Shown piece by piece: positions 51,091 to 60,423 of a stretch of DNA of 63,345 nt. The stretch is from NCBI RefSeq assembly GCF_001598815.1, contig NZ_BCZQ01000031.1, positions 1 through 63,345 on the forward strand. The letters are read 5' to 3'. Origin of the DNA: Sphingopyxis terrae subsp. terrae NBRC 15098. GTDB lineage: Bacteria > Pseudomonadota > Alphaproteobacteria > Sphingomonadales > Sphingomonadaceae. The notes beneath the pieces were generated by a model. That model was given only the letters and a program-made list of their open reading frames with translations. It was not told the origin of the DNA and searched no databases. Within the stretch, counting starts at the first letter, position 1, and each line of letters starts with the position of its first letter. The translations under genes and the position numbers were made by a program.

Positions 51091-53679
51091 CTACTCCGCT
51101 GCGATCGGAACCTCGTCCGCCTGGACAAGGTTGGCCGCCCATTTTTCGGGATTGTCGGGGAAGGCAATTCGCTCGATTGCTTCGTCCATGTTCAAGCCCC
51201 CGGCGATCAGCGCATCGATCGCGGCGAATGTCTTTGGGCTCGACGAGAAGAGCGTTGCCGAATAGGGGTCGAGGACCAGGCGCCCGACCGCGACGGTATC
51301 GGGGCCCTTGATCATGATGTCCGAATATTCAAAGCCATTGCGCTTCAGCGAGCGCAGGAGCGCATCGGTGTAGCCGTCCATTTCGAAGCGATCGTGCTTC
51401 TTGAAGTCGGCGATGGTCTCCGGTTTCTGCTGAAGAATCACGAACCAGTCGGAGTTCTCAAGCGCTGCGATCGATCCTGCCGACTTGTAATAGTCATTGA
51501 GCGACTGTGTGGCCGTGACGAGCGAGGCACCATATTTTCGGCACGTGCGGGCGTAGGTTTCGATGAAGTCGGCCATCGCCCCGCCGCGGAGCATCTGCCA
51601 CGCCTCGTCGAGCAGCAATGCCTTCGGGATCGAGCGGTCGAGCTTGCGCATCATCTGCTGCGACATGAACATGATGGCGGTGAGGACGACGCTGCGCAGC
51701 TCCTCTCGCGCAGAGAGATCGGAGAGCTCGAACACAGTAAGCTGGGCAGACAATTCGAAGGACACCTCGCCCTGGAAGAAGCGGCCGTAGGTGCCCGCGG
51801 CCGAGAAGGGACGCATTGCGATCCCGAGGTTCGATGCCAGGTGGTTGCCGGTAGCTTCGAGCGCCTCGATCACCAGATCGATCGACCCCTTGCTCCCATG
51901 CGCTTCCCAGACGTGATTGACCGCGCCGTCGATGAGACCCCGCTCGGTGTCGTCGAGCACGTTGATGTGGCGGGACATCTGGTTGATGATCGCCTTGAGC
52001 ATGGCCATGCAGTCGATGAGATAGTCTTCGTCCTCGGCCGCCTGAGCCTCGTCGATCATCGAGAAGGGATTGAGACAAAAGCCGGAGCTCATTGTGAACT
52101 CGACAAAGGCGCCGCCCTGCAGCTTGGCGGAGTGCTCGAATGAACGGCCATCGTCGATCACCACCACCTTGGCGCCGGCACCGCAGAGGGACCCGCAGAG
52201 TTCCTGGAGGGCGACAGACTTGCCCGACCCCGACTTGCCGAATACCGCGACATTGTGGTTGCCCGCGCTGTTCTCGAACGGGCTCCAGAAGAACGGCTGA
52301 CCCCTGCGACCGATGAGCAGCAAATGGGGAATCGTGCCGCCCAGATATTCGCCCTGGAGCGGCGCGAGGTTGGCTGCCGTCGTCGTCAGGAGCGTGCGCA
52401 TCCGCTTCATGCGCTCAAGATCCCTCGAAAGACCGTTTGCCATCGTCATGGGCATGGCGCAGAGTAGACCCATCACCTGCAGGTAGCGGTCGTCGAGGAG
52501 GTCCCAGCCGGCCGCCCGATAGACCGACTTCAGAACGCGCTCATTGCTGTCACCCCTGCCCTTGGGCGAGAACGACGTGACGCTGTAAAAGACACGGACA
52601 AGCTTCCTGCCCTGGCGGATCTCCTCGTTCACATAGCGCCATTCCTGCGACTGCTCGCGCAACTGGGGCAGGAACCGTGACGACTTGGAGTCCGCGAGAC
52701 TGGTGGTCCGCATGAACTTGTAGCTTGCCTTGTTGGTTGAGGCCTGCTGGTCAGGAAACTCTATGCAGAGGTTGGTCGCGACTGGACACGGCATGCGCAG
52801 CTTGTCGGTGAACATGTCGCCAATCAGGCGCGCCACATCCCAAGGCGCCCACCGGGTTGGAAGGTTGCGGACGGAAAATGAGCGGATGTCGAAGACATCC
52901 GGGTAGATCTCCCCGATCTCGGGCGCGCCCTTCAGGGTCTTTCCGGTTGGGCGGAAACGCTCGGTGCGCAGCAGCATGCGATCCGGCTCGACCGACAGCT
53001 CGATGTCGCGGCGGATCGCCTGATCGGCAATCGGATCGAGCGGATTGTAGCTGACGGCATCGTCCCCGGCGGCCGTGGTCGGCGAAGTGATATCGTCGAT
53101 CCAGCCGATGAGCGCGACTGGGTCCATCGTTTGTGCCGACACGTCAATCGACTGGAGCGCCGAAATCAGCCCTTCCATCAACGAGACGATCTGCTCGATC
53201 GTGACGCTGGAGGATTCCGGCGTCGAATAGGAGATGGCGACACGATGGTTGCGAAGGCAAAAGGGCGCGTCGGCCGAAAGCGACTCCCAAACCCCACCGG
53301 TCAGGAAATCAACCCGATGCTTGGCCATGCGCTCATAGACGCCGCGAGCCGAGTAGCGCGGCACATACCATTTGGACAGTTGCTCGCCGACACGTGGTGA
53401 CATCCACTGGTGGAACTGAAGACAGCCCGGCGCAGGGATGCCTTCTGAAAGAAACTGCGAGAGGATTTCGCCGGTCCGCTCGTCGGCGCCGACCAGCGGC
53501 GCCACCTCGACGACAAAACCGCGCGATGCGCTGTTGTAGAAGATGCCGGTCTTCGGATCATAGCTGCGGTAGGGCAGCCAGTGCGCAAGCATGGGAACGG
53601 CGAGGTCCGGGCGCTGCGCGTCTGGCCGCTTGCTGTCGCCGAAGATGCCGGAGAGGAGATCGTCAAGGAGTGTCCCCAT
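51091..53679 (-). CDS. traC: conjugal transfer ATPase TraC (VirB4-like)
   Basis: The 862-residue protein starts MGTLLDDLLSGIFGDSKRP. It has the TraC N-terminal domain, Walker A NHNVAVFGKSGSGKSVALQEL, Walker B PKALLLDEAWQML and the conserved YARTCRKYGASLVTATQSL motif. It drives pilus assembly at the inner membrane. The open frame continues upstream, but the start is fixed by the traV stop two bases before it. Complete. Confidence 0.94.
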   Translation of the reverse strand: MGTLLDDLLSGIFGDSKRPDAQRPDLAVPMLAHWLPYRSYDPKTGIFYNSASRGFVVEVAPLVGADERTGEILSQFLSEGIPAPGCLQFHQWMSPRVGEQLSKWYVPRYSARGVYERMAKHRVDFLTGGVWESLSADAPFCLRNHRVAISYSTPESSSVTIEQIVSLMEGLISALQSIDVSAQTMDPVALIGWIDDITSPTTAAGDDAVSYNPLDPIADQAIRRDIELSVEPDRMLLRTERFRPTGKTLKGAPEIGEIYPDVFDIRSFSVRNLPTRWAPWDVARLIGDMFTDKLRMPCPVATNLCIEFPDQQASTNKASYKFMRTTSLADSKSSRFLPQLREQSQEWRYVNEEIRQGRKLVRVFYSVTSFSPKGRGDSNERVLKSVYRAAGWDLLDDRYLQVMGLLCAMPMTMANGLSRDLERMKRMRTLLTTTAANLAPLQGEYLGGTIPHLLLIGRRGQPFFWSPFENSAGNHNVAVFGKSGSGKSVALQELCGSLCGAGAKVVVIDDGRSFEHSAKLQGGAFVEFTMSSGFCLNPFSMIDEAQAAEDEDYLIDCMAMLKAIINQMSRHINVLDDTERGLIDGAVNHVWEAHGSKGSIDLVIEALEATGNHLASNLGIAMRPFSAAGTYGRFFQGEVSFELSAQLTVFELSDLSAREELRSVVLTAIMFMSQQMMRKLDRSIPKALLLDEAWQMLRGGAMADFIETYARTCRKYGASLVTATQSLNDYYKSAGSIAALENSDWFVILQQKPETIADFKKHDRFEMDGYTDALLRSLKRNGFEYSDIMIKGPDTVAVGRLVLDPYSATLFSSSPKTFAAIDALIAGGLNMDEAIERIAFPDNPEKWAANLVQADEVPIAAE

Positions 53680-53680
53680 C

Positions 53681-54670
53681 TCAATTTTCCTCGGGCACGG
53701 CGGCGGGAAACCCAGCGGCGCGGACCGTGGCCTTCCCTTTGGGTGCATCGACGTCCCCGCCTTCGCCGGCGGCCGCTCGGGCATCGCTCTGAGCTTTCGA
53801 CGCCTGTGCCTTGTATTCAGGTGCAGCCTTGACGCGGGCAAGCGCCTCGGTGTCCGAGCTCATGTTCCCGGCTGACGATGGTGCTGAAGCGGAGGAGGCT
53901 GATTGGGGACCCGTGCCGCCGGCGCCAGCCACCGGCATATGCGCCGTCACCTGTGGCGACCCTCCCTCGGCTTGGCGGCCCGCGGGCTTTGCGGACTTGG
54001 CGATCGCCGGCTGCACGGGCGTGCGACGCGCCTTAGGGGCGAGACGAGCCGCAACGTCATTCTGGATCGCCTCCACCGGATCGGTGCGCCGCGCGCGGGC
54101 GGCGGCAACGACCGCAGGATCGGGAATGCCAGGATCGACCGCCTGCTCGCTCGCGAGGTCGGAACGGTCCACGGCATCCGCAAGCGAGCCTGGTCCGGGA
54201 ACTTGCGCGGCGAGGGACCGATCAGGGATAGGCGCAGCGTCGGCCAGCGTCTGTTGCTGCCACTCGCCGCTTTGGACGACGGCATGAACGGCGCTTGCCT
54301 CGTGCAGGCGGCCACGCTCGTCGATATAGGGCTGGAACACGATCCGTAGCACCCGTTCCTGCGTCCGCCGAGCATCGACTTGGCCAAGCGGCAGTTGTTG
54401 CCCAGTGGCGGCGGTGCGGGAGAGCGGCGCGCCCCGGCCGGCGGACGCCGACCGCGCGGGAGCCGGCTCTGCGGCGCCTTCACCTGCGATCATCGCGAGC
54501 GCGCGATCGTCAATCGACGAGGAGGGCGCGCAGATTCCGTCAGGGGCTGCGCACGAGAAGCTGCCCTTCACGTTTCCACCGAACGTTGCGCATCCGCTGA
54601 GGCAGGCAAGTGCCGCGAGTGCGGTCGAAGCGCGAATGAGCGGCGCGTGGCCGGCACTCGCGGCCTTCAC
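53681..54670 (-). CDS. traV: TraV lipoprotein
   Basis: The 329-residue protein has a lipobox (LACLSGC) near residue 25, then the TraV segment FSCAAPDGICAP with two conserved Cys. The rest is Pro/Ala-rich and longer than the F TraV. TraV forms the outer-membrane core with TraK and TraB. Its start overlaps the dsbC stop by four bases. Confidence 0.88.
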   Translation of the reverse strand: MKAASAGHAPLIRASTALAALACLSGCATFGGNVKGSFSCAAPDGICAPSSSIDDRALAMIAGEGAAEPAPARSASAGRGAPLSRTAATGQQLPLGQVDARRTQERVLRIVFQPYIDERGRLHEASAVHAVVQSGEWQQQTLADAAPIPDRSLAAQVPGPGSLADAVDRSDLASEQAVDPGIPDPAVVAAARARRTDPVEAIQNDVAARLAPKARRTPVQPAIAKSAKPAGRQAEGGSPQVTAHMPVAGAGGTGPQSASSASAPSSAGNMSSDTEALARVKAAPEYKAQASKAQSDARAAAGEGGDVDAPKGKATVRAAGFPAAVPEEN

Positions 54671-55557
54671 GGCTTGCCTCCACGAAGCCAGGCCTCGAGG
54701 ACGTCCTTGGGCCGATATCCCTCGAGGACCGCGCCGTCGCTGCGGACAATGACCGGCGTCGCGTTCAGGCCGTGCTGACGCGCGAAGCGCTCGTTTGCAT
54801 CAAGGCCGCTCGTGTCACACGCGGCGGGCGCCTTGAACGGCTCGCCTGCATAGGCTGCATGCAGCGCCTGTTCCTGGTTCTTCGCGCAATAGACACGGTC
54901 CGCAATATCGCGGCTGCCGAGCACCGATATGGGCCGCTCGATGACTCTCACATCCATGCCGCGGAGCACGTTGGCCAGCGCTCTGCAATAGCCGCAGCGG
55001 AAGTCGGTGAAAATCGTGATGCTTTGCTTGGCGGCCCGGTTCCCCCAGACGATCGCTCCTTCGGATGGCAGACCGGAGAGGCTCAAAGCCTCGGGCCGTA
55101 TGGGCTTCGTTGCCCGGCCAGCGGCCGCCGCGACGGGTGCCAGTGGCGCAGCTTCGCCCGATCCGTTATCCCCGTCCGCGGCCGCCGCATTCGCCTTGGC
55201 TGCGCCCCCCACGAGCATGTCAGGATTGATCTCGAGCAGCCGGGCGGCGGTCAGGTCCTGCCGCGTCTCCATGTCATAGACACGGCCGATGATCAGGTAG
55301 CGCGCGCCGTGGTTGACATAGAAGAGGTTCGCACCAGCTGTTACCTCGCAGAGGCCCTCGATCTTCCCACAATTGACCTTCGTGAGCTCGGTCTTGGGAA
55401 GTCGGGTCTTGAGAAGCCCGGTCACCTGGGCTTCCTGGATTCCTCCGGCGTCCGCCGCGAGGGCGATCCCGGCGAGGCAAAGCGCGCCGGCAGCAGCGAC
55501 GACGGGCGCCGGTCGGGCGCGTACGCGGAGCCGTCGCAAATAATCAGTTGCGGACAT
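54667..55557 (-). CDS. dsbC: DsbC-type disulfide isomerase of the tra operon
   Basis: The 296-residue protein has a membrane or signal segment (VVAAAGALCLAGIALA), an N-terminal dimerisation domain (TKVNCGKIEGLCEVTAGANLFYVN), an Ala-rich linker and a thioredoxin domain with Cys188-GY-Cys191 (FTDFRCGYC) and TPVIVRSDG (cis-Pro). It should fix disulfides in TraU, TraN and TraH. It begins within the 3' end of traB (14-base overlap). Confidence 0.9.
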   Translation of the reverse strand: MSATDYLRRLRVRARPAPVVAAAGALCLAGIALAADAGGIQEAQVTGLLKTRLPKTELTKVNCGKIEGLCEVTAGANLFYVNHGARYLIIGRVYDMETRQDLTAARLLEINPDMLVGGAAKANAAAADGDNGSGEAAPLAPVAAAAGRATKPIRPEALSLSGLPSEGAIVWGNRAAKQSITIFTDFRCGYCRALANVLRGMDVRVIERPISVLGSRDIADRVYCAKNQEQALHAAYAGEPFKAPAACDTSGLDANERFARQHGLNATPVIVRSDGAVLEGYRPKDVLEAWLRGGKP

Positions 55558-56875
55558 AGACACCCTCCAGAAAGACGATTTCCACATCGATGCCCGTCGG
55601 CATCTCGATCACCGGCTGGTATTGCTCGGCGCGCTCGATCAGATATTTTGAGACCATGTCGCCGCTCTGGGCGACGCCTTCGCCGAAGCCGCCTTCGAGA
55701 ATTTCGCCTGCCGAAAGCTTGTCACGCTTGCCGTTCGTGCTGATGTTGGTGCCCTGGAACACTGAGTTCGCGTTCGCTGAGAAGCCGCGGCCGAACCCGC
55801 CCGCGAGGCCAGCAATGAAGGCTTGGGTGACCAGCGATCCCTCGCGCGAAACGACTCTTCCGCGAATGCCCGTCTTGCCGGCAAAGGCTATGAAGCCCTT
55901 GACCTCGGAGACCGCGTAGCGGCCACCGGGTTGTGGACAGGTCATCTTCTGAAGCTTCACATAGACCTTCTCGCTCGAGAGCTCCGCACGCGCCGCGCCG
56001 TTAATGAGGCAGCCTTCGATCTTGGTCGTGAGCAGCCGACCGTTCTGGTAAACTGAGCGCGCGGGTCCGGTGACACGCAGAACGACGGGCAGCGGATCGG
56101 TCTGGCTGTTGACACCCGCACTCGCGTCGACGCCAACGATGACCTTGGCGCTGGCGAAGCTGTTGGGCGGCAGATAGTTGACGCTGTCGCTGTAGGTGGT
56201 GGTGCCTTTTGCCACTCGGGTGGCGTTGCCGCTGTCCGCGGTCTGAAAGCTCACCGTCTTCACCTCCGCGCCGCCGCTGAACGGTCCTCCACCCTTGCCC
56301 GGGCCCGGTCCGTCCGCCCGCTGGTAGGCCTGAGTCCCGCCCGGCCCATACATGGCCGCCGGACCGGCTGCGGCCGCTGCTGGTGGAGCCGTCCGGCTTG
56401 CGGCAACCTCGCGGCGCAACTGCTCGTTCTCCTGTTGGTAGGCTGAGAGCACCCGGGCTCCGTCGGCGCGCATCGCCGTATTCTCGCCCCTCAGCAGCTC
56501 GATTTGCTGCGCGAGCTGATCCATGCGCTGCTGCTGACCGTTGACCGATTTGAGCTGGTTTTCGACGGACTGCATCTGGTTTTCGGAGAGCGCCATCCAC
56601 TCCTGCTGGTTGAGGTTCTTGTTGACCATGTCCTTGGTCGACACCTCGACCTTGGCGGGCTCATCCCCGTTTGTGCCTGGCGCGCTGTCGTCGCCGCCGA
56701 AGATCCAAAAAGAGGAGACAATGAGTCCCACTCCAGCGACGCCCGCGAGCAGCAGGCGCTGCTTCTTGCGGATGCTCTCGTTGGCGGAGAGATCGCCGGC
56801 GACGGGCGAAACGCCCTCCTCACTCGTCCCATCGAGTGGTTCGCGCCTGTGCTTGAAGAAATCGCCAAGAGCCAT
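55544..56875 (-). CDS. traB: TraB (VirB10-like) core-complex protein
   Basis: The 443-residue protein starts MALGDFFKHRREPLDG, with one membrane helix (LLLAGVAGVGLIVSSFWIF), a coiled-coil segment (ENQMQSVENQLKSVNGQQQ) and the VirB10-type beta barrel (GRLLTTKIEGCLINGAARAEL and SREGSLVTQAFIAGLAGGFG). It spans the periplasm linking both membranes. It begins one base before the traK stop. Confidence 0.92.
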   Translation of the reverse strand: MALGDFFKHRREPLDGTSEEGVSPVAGDLSANESIRKKQRLLLAGVAGVGLIVSSFWIFGGDDSAPGTNGDEPAKVEVSTKDMVNKNLNQQEWMALSENQMQSVENQLKSVNGQQQRMDQLAQQIELLRGENTAMRADGARVLSAYQQENEQLRREVAASRTAPPAAAAAGPAAMYGPGGTQAYQRADGPGPGKGGGPFSGGAEVKTVSFQTADSGNATRVAKGTTTYSDSVNYLPPNSFASAKVIVGVDASAGVNSQTDPLPVVLRVTGPARSVYQNGRLLTTKIEGCLINGAARAELSSEKVYVKLQKMTCPQPGGRYAVSEVKGFIAFAGKTGIRGRVVSREGSLVTQAFIAGLAGGFGRGFSANANSVFQGTNISTNGKRDKLSAGEILEGGFGEGVAQSGDMVSKYLIERAEQYQPVIEMPTGIDVEIVFLEGVYVRN

Positions 56876-56876
56876 G

Positions 56877-57689
56877 TCACTGCCTCCCGATTTGCGAGAC
56901 GAGATAGGCCGTGGTGACCCTCCCGGGTTCGAGCTTGGGCTCTGCGATCGAGACCGCGAGCGCGCTGGCGGGCGCAACGGTCGCCTCGGTGAGTGTGACC
57001 GGCGCTGGGCCTCTGTTCTCAATCCGTAGGACGCGGCCCGTGAGATCCGATCCGCGGTATTCTGCGATCATCTGGACCTTGAGCGGACCCACATAGACCG
57101 GCCGGAGGGCGCGCTGGCGCATCTCGTAGCCGGCTACGACACTGTTGGAATACATCGCCTGGACGAGCTCAACCGCCGCTTCCTGCGGATTGACAGTCGC
57201 GGCGGCGACCTGTGGCCCGACGTTCTGGTCGGCCTTATCCTTGGCGATCGCCGGGTTGGAGATGAAGACCTGGACGGCCCCATCTCCGGCGATGCGACAA
57301 ACAATCTTGTACACATAGCCGCGCTTGCTGGTCGCAAAGAAGGAGAGCGCGTGCCGGCCAAAACCTTCAGGCACCGAGAGGTAGATGTCACCTCTGACCG
57401 GCTCGTTCACCACCGAGAAGTCGTCCTGCGGGTTGCCCGTCGAGATCTTCGACACCGACGCGAACTCATCTTCGACGAGGCTAATGCGCGTGAGGTCCTT
57501 TGCGGACGCTGCGCAGTCGACCTGGCTGCCATCCGCGGCCAGGACTGTTTGGTCGGCACAGGCGGGCGACACGATCAGGAACAAGCTGGCCGCCACCAGT
57601 AACGCACCGAGGCATCGGCTCAAAATGCAGTAAAAGCGGGAGAGGAAGACGACGCCAAAAGCGGCGCTGCCAAACGCATAGACCGACAT
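56877..57689 (-). CDS. traK: TraK (VirB9-like) core-complex protein
   Basis: The 270-residue protein starts MSVYAFGSAAFGVVFLS and has a long hydrophobic signal region (CLGALLVAASLFLIVSPACA). The TraK-type beta domain follows (FGRHALSFFATSKRGYVYKIVCR, and a C-terminal GRVLRIENRGPAPVTLTEATV repeat). It is the secretin-like periplasmic partner of TraV and TraB. The ATG shares one base with the traE stop (57689). Confidence 0.88.
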   Translation of the reverse strand: MSVYAFGSAAFGVVFLSRFYCILSRCLGALLVAASLFLIVSPACADQTVLAADGSQVDCAASAKDLTRISLVEDEFASVSKISTGNPQDDFSVVNEPVRGDIYLSVPEGFGRHALSFFATSKRGYVYKIVCRIAGDGAVQVFISNPAIAKDKADQNVGPQVAAATVNPQEAAVELVQAMYSNSVVAGYEMRQRALRPVYVGPLKVQMIAEYRGSDLTGRVLRIENRGPAPVTLTEATVAPASALAVSIAEPKLEPGRVTTAYLVSQIGRQ

Positions 57690-58255
57690 CACTGATCCTT
57701 TTCCTTGCCGGTCGTCACCATTCCGAAGCCCACGAGCTTCAGGGACAGTCCGGAATATTGCCAATCGAAGCGGAAGGTGCGGCGCTCGTTTGAGACGACC
57801 TTGTTGCCGACGATCGTGTGCAGATCGCCTGTGACGGTCGACTGCAGCTTCTTAGGATCGAGTTCCATCGTCTGGATGGTGAAGAATTGCGCAATCGAGG
57901 AGCCCCGCTGCTCGTTCACGATCTTCATGAGGTCCGCGCGAATTTTCCCCTGCGCGCTTGGCGCGGTGATCTCGAGAACCGACTTCATCCAATATTCGAG
58001 GTTGGCCGGGCTTCGATCGAGGGTCAGGACTGCGGTGTCGCGGGTGATCAATTCGAGATATTCACGCGAGACGCCCGAACTGTTGACAACGAGCGGCGAC
58101 GTCAGGATCGGCTGAAGGATCACTTCCCGATCTCGCGTGGCGGTGATGAGTGCAAGAATTGCGCACAGCGCACCCAGAATGCCTGCGACAATCACCAGCA
58201 GGTTACGCTGCTTAAGGACGCGCTGGCTCTGTGCGTGGGTGTAGGAGATCTCCAT
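57689..58255 (-). CDS. traE: conjugal transfer protein TraE (VirB5/8-like)
   Basis: The 188-residue protein starts MEISYTHAQSQRVLKQRNLL and has one membrane helix (LVIVAGILGALCAILALI) with a periplasmic domain matching TraE (VNSSGVSREYLELITRDTAVLTLDRSPANLEYW). It lies one base before the traL stop on the minus strand, so the two are coupled. Confidence 0.9.
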   Translation of the reverse strand: MEISYTHAQSQRVLKQRNLLVIVAGILGALCAILALITATRDREVILQPILTSPLVVNSSGVSREYLELITRDTAVLTLDRSPANLEYWMKSVLEITAPSAQGKIRADLMKIVNEQRGSSIAQFFTIQTMELDPKKLQSTVTGDLHTIVGNKVVSNERRTFRFDWQYSGLSLKLVGFGMVTTGKEKDQ

Positions 58256-58256
58256 C

Positions 58257-58547
58257 TCAGCCCGCCATCAGCCGGAGATAGGAGGGTGGTGTGGCCTTCA
58301 TGCCGGTGAACCCGGCAGGAAGATGCCAATAGGCCATGTGAAGCAGCCAGGAGACCGCCCGACCTGCCTTAGCTCTCTTCAGTCCCCACCAGCCGCCGCC
58401 CGCGAGCAACATGCCAATAAGGATATGCTGAGACAGGATTCCCCAGACGAATGGGACGACCATCGCCAGGAATTCATCTAACGTCCACAGCCCGATCAGC
58501 TCCGGGTCATCTAGATGAGACGGGATGACGTACTTGTCGCTGGCCAT
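58257..58547 (-). CDS. traL: conjugal transfer protein TraL
   Basis: The 96-residue protein starts MASDKYVIPSHLDDPELIGLWTLDE and has two hydrophobic segments (FLAMVVPFVWGILS and GMLLAGGGWWGL), typical of TraL, a VirB3-like inner-membrane protein. The start is set after a long open frame that is a shadow of the pilin gene. GGGGGAGGG-type sequence lies before the ATG on the minus strand. Confidence 0.9.
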   Translation of the reverse strand: MASDKYVIPSHLDDPELIGLWTLDEFLAMVVPFVWGILSQHILIGMLLAGGGWWGLKRAKAGRAVSWLLHMAYWHLPAGFTGMKATPPSYLRLMAG

Positions 58548-58606
58548 TTCACCACCCTCCCCCAAAGGACGGCCGGATCTGCTAAACCGGCCGACCGTCG
58601 GACCTT

Positions 58607-58927
58607 TCAGATCGTCGCCGTCACAGTGGAGGTGACGATTGGAATACCGGTGCCCGCTCCGACGCCGACGCCGACTGGGATCGCGATCTGACCCATCGAG
58701 AAGCGGCCGGAGGCCAGCGCGACGATCCCGCCCGCCAAGGACAGGACCGTAATGATCTTGCCGCCTGATCCTTCTAGAAAGTCGGTGAACTTTGTAAGAG
58801 CCGTGTTGAACGTGGTGTCGGCGCCGGCGAACGCCGGACCAGTCAGGACGAAGAGGGCAAGGATCACCGCGATGAGCGCAAAGATCGCCAGCTCCGCACG
58901 ACCGCCATACTTTAAGACAGACTGCAT
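58607..58927 (-). CDS. traA: conjugative pilin TraA (propilin)
   Basis: The 106-residue protein has a basic start and signal segment (LAIFALIAVILALFVLTGPAFA) with a cleavage site AFA-GAD, then two hydrophobic helices around GSGGKIITVLSLAGGIVALAS and IAIPVGVGVGAG. This is the F-type pilin layout. AAGGGAAAC precedes the ATG on the minus strand. It is the first gene of the long tra operon. Confidence 0.9.
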   Translation of the reverse strand: MQSVLKYGGRAELAIFALIAVILALFVLTGPAFAGADTTFNTALTKFTDFLEGSGGKIITVLSLAGGIVALASGRFSMGQIAIPVGVGVGAGTGIPIVTSTVTATI

Positions 58928-59303
58928 GAGAGTTTCCCTTCAATGGAACGCGACTGTTCCGCGCCCACCCAGAAGGTGGAACGGAATTCGGAGGACGAGC
59001 AACGAGGACGGACCAGTCACGCGGTCGCTCAGTGGATTTATTTCGGAACGGCGATCATCTGCCCCCGACTCGGGGGCGAGTCGCCCCTTTATCTGGGGAG
59101 GCGTGCCCCGCCTGCCGGGGCAGCCCGCCCCAGGATCCGGGGCACCGTGCTCCCGAGTCGCATCATCAGGCGGACGGATTGCGCAGAAATAGTTCGGGGG
59201 TTAGAATCGCTAACCAGAATCGTCTCGAGGCGAAGGTGATCTGACAGCGTATGTGCTTGGGAGCCTCACCGCATCCGATGAAGGACAGTTGAGGACTGAT
59301 GCA
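58928..59303. other. 376-base non-coding region with the tra operon promoter
   Basis: No gene is supported. GC-rich palindromes lie at CGACTCG-GGGG-CGAGTCG (59064-59081) and in a CCCCG/CGGGG-rich stretch to 59150. The region must drive the pilin operon leftwards and the gene at 59304 rightwards. GAGG (59291-59294) is the ribosome site of the latter. I cannot pick the promoters with confidence. Confidence 0.5.
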
Positions 59304-59762
59304 ATGACTGGAAGCTCATGCAGCTACGTCCTCGATATCTCCGAACCCCTTTTTTACCTGACCACCGAGACCTTGCGTCTGCATTCAAATCAAACGAAGC
59401 GCTATCAGACGCTGACGACCTTCATGAGCAAGTTGATCTTGGATGGCCGCTGCCCGCTTGAAGATCATCCGCCAGCTACGATTCGGGATCATCTCACTGC
59501 GGTTCCTTCGGGCGGTGGAATCCGCATTCGGTTCAGAATCAGCCAGTCGAACGCAGACGCGCTCTCGAACGTGAAAGAGCGGCTTGGAATTCTGCTTGGG
59601 TCGAGGCTTTCGGACGCCGATACCGTTTCGATCCTCTTGTTCGACTATGTCGCGACACGGAACGCGGAACGTATCCTTCGACGCCTCCAACTCGATCAAG
59701 GCGATGACGAAGCGTCGCCCAAGTCACAAGATCGCAGGCAAAATATCGTGCCGCTCAAGTAG
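59304..59762 (+). CDS. hypothetical protein (152 aa) divergent from the tra operon
   Basis: The product starts MTGSSCSYVLDISEPLFYLT. A helical segment (SNQTKRYQTLTTFMSKLIL) and a later RISQSNADALSNVKERLGILLGSR followed by DTVSILLFDYVATRNAERILRRL make a small alpha/beta protein that could be a DNA-binding regulator (RHH-like strand-helix-helix in the C-terminal part), but the call is weak. Being divergent from the pilin gene fits a transfer regulator. Confidence 0.6.
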   Translation: MTGSSCSYVLDISEPLFYLTTETLRLHSNQTKRYQTLTTFMSKLILDGRCPLEDHPPATIRDHLTAVPSGGGIRIRFRISQSNADALSNVKERLGILLGSRLSDADTVSILLFDYVATRNAERILRRLQLDQGDDEASPKSQDRRQNIVPLK

Positions 59763-59862
59763 TTTGCCGCACCGATGCTGTAGGTGAGAAGGGCCAGACA
59801 GGGTTGCCAAGCTGGGGGAGCTATGATTTCGTATTGAAACGCAGAGAAGAGGGGGCTCTGGA

Positions 59863-60390
59863 ATGTCATCCCTTGCCCGAACGGAGGCACCGGACCAAGC
59901 CGATTGCTTGGCGACCGACCAGGAGTGGGACTTGGTCCCCCTGATCGTGAATGCCATGGCCGAAAAGAATGCCGGGCAGCGCAAGCTCGCTGTACAGTCA
60001 CAGATCAGCAAAAGCCGGCTTGGACTGCTGCTTCACAGCGACCCTGCCAAACGCGCGACAATGTCCGTACCGGAACTTCGCCGCATATTGGTCGCGCTCG
60101 GCATCCCGCTGATGCAGGTGGCCATCGCAGTGGACGCCCCTCTCGTCGGGCCCTTGTTCCACGACGAACGCTTCGCCAACTCGATCTCGATGCTGATCGA
60201 CGCCTTCAAGGAGCTTCCTTCCATGCTCGTTACCGCGCTCGATGAGATCGAGGGCCTGGATGGGACGGAGGTTCGCAAAGAATGGGCGGGGCCACTTCGT
60301 CAAGCCGTGGTCGAGAAGCTTATCAAGGAGGTTACGGCCGTGATGGCGCGCCGTGACGTGCTCTCCCAGATCTCGAGCATCGGCCTGTGA
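59863..60390 (+). CDS. helix-turn-helix regulator-like protein (175 aa)
   Basis: Residues 25-90 (VNAMAEKNAGQRKLAVQSQI, SKSRLGLLLHSDPAKRATMS and ELRRILVALGIPLMQVAIAVD) follow the spacing of an Xre-type helix-turn-helix. The C-terminal half is helical and may dimerise. It starts 100 bases after the previous gene. As one of two likely DNA-binding genes next to the tra promoter it may control conjugation. Confidence 0.62.
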   Translation: MSSLARTEAPDQADCLATDQEWDLVPLIVNAMAEKNAGQRKLAVQSQISKSRLGLLLHSDPAKRATMSVPELRRILVALGIPLMQVAIAVDAPLVGPLFHDERFANSISMLIDAFKELPSMLVTALDEIEGLDGTEVRKEWAGPLRQAVVEKLIKEVTAVMARRDVLSQISSIGL

Positions 60391-60423
60391 TCGGCCCACG
60401 CTTCCCCATCCGAAACGTTTTTC

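Noticed and set aside
58548..58943. N-terminal extension of the TraL frame across the pilin gene
   Set aside because: Arg-rich shadow of traA; TraL starts at 58547 as in its family.
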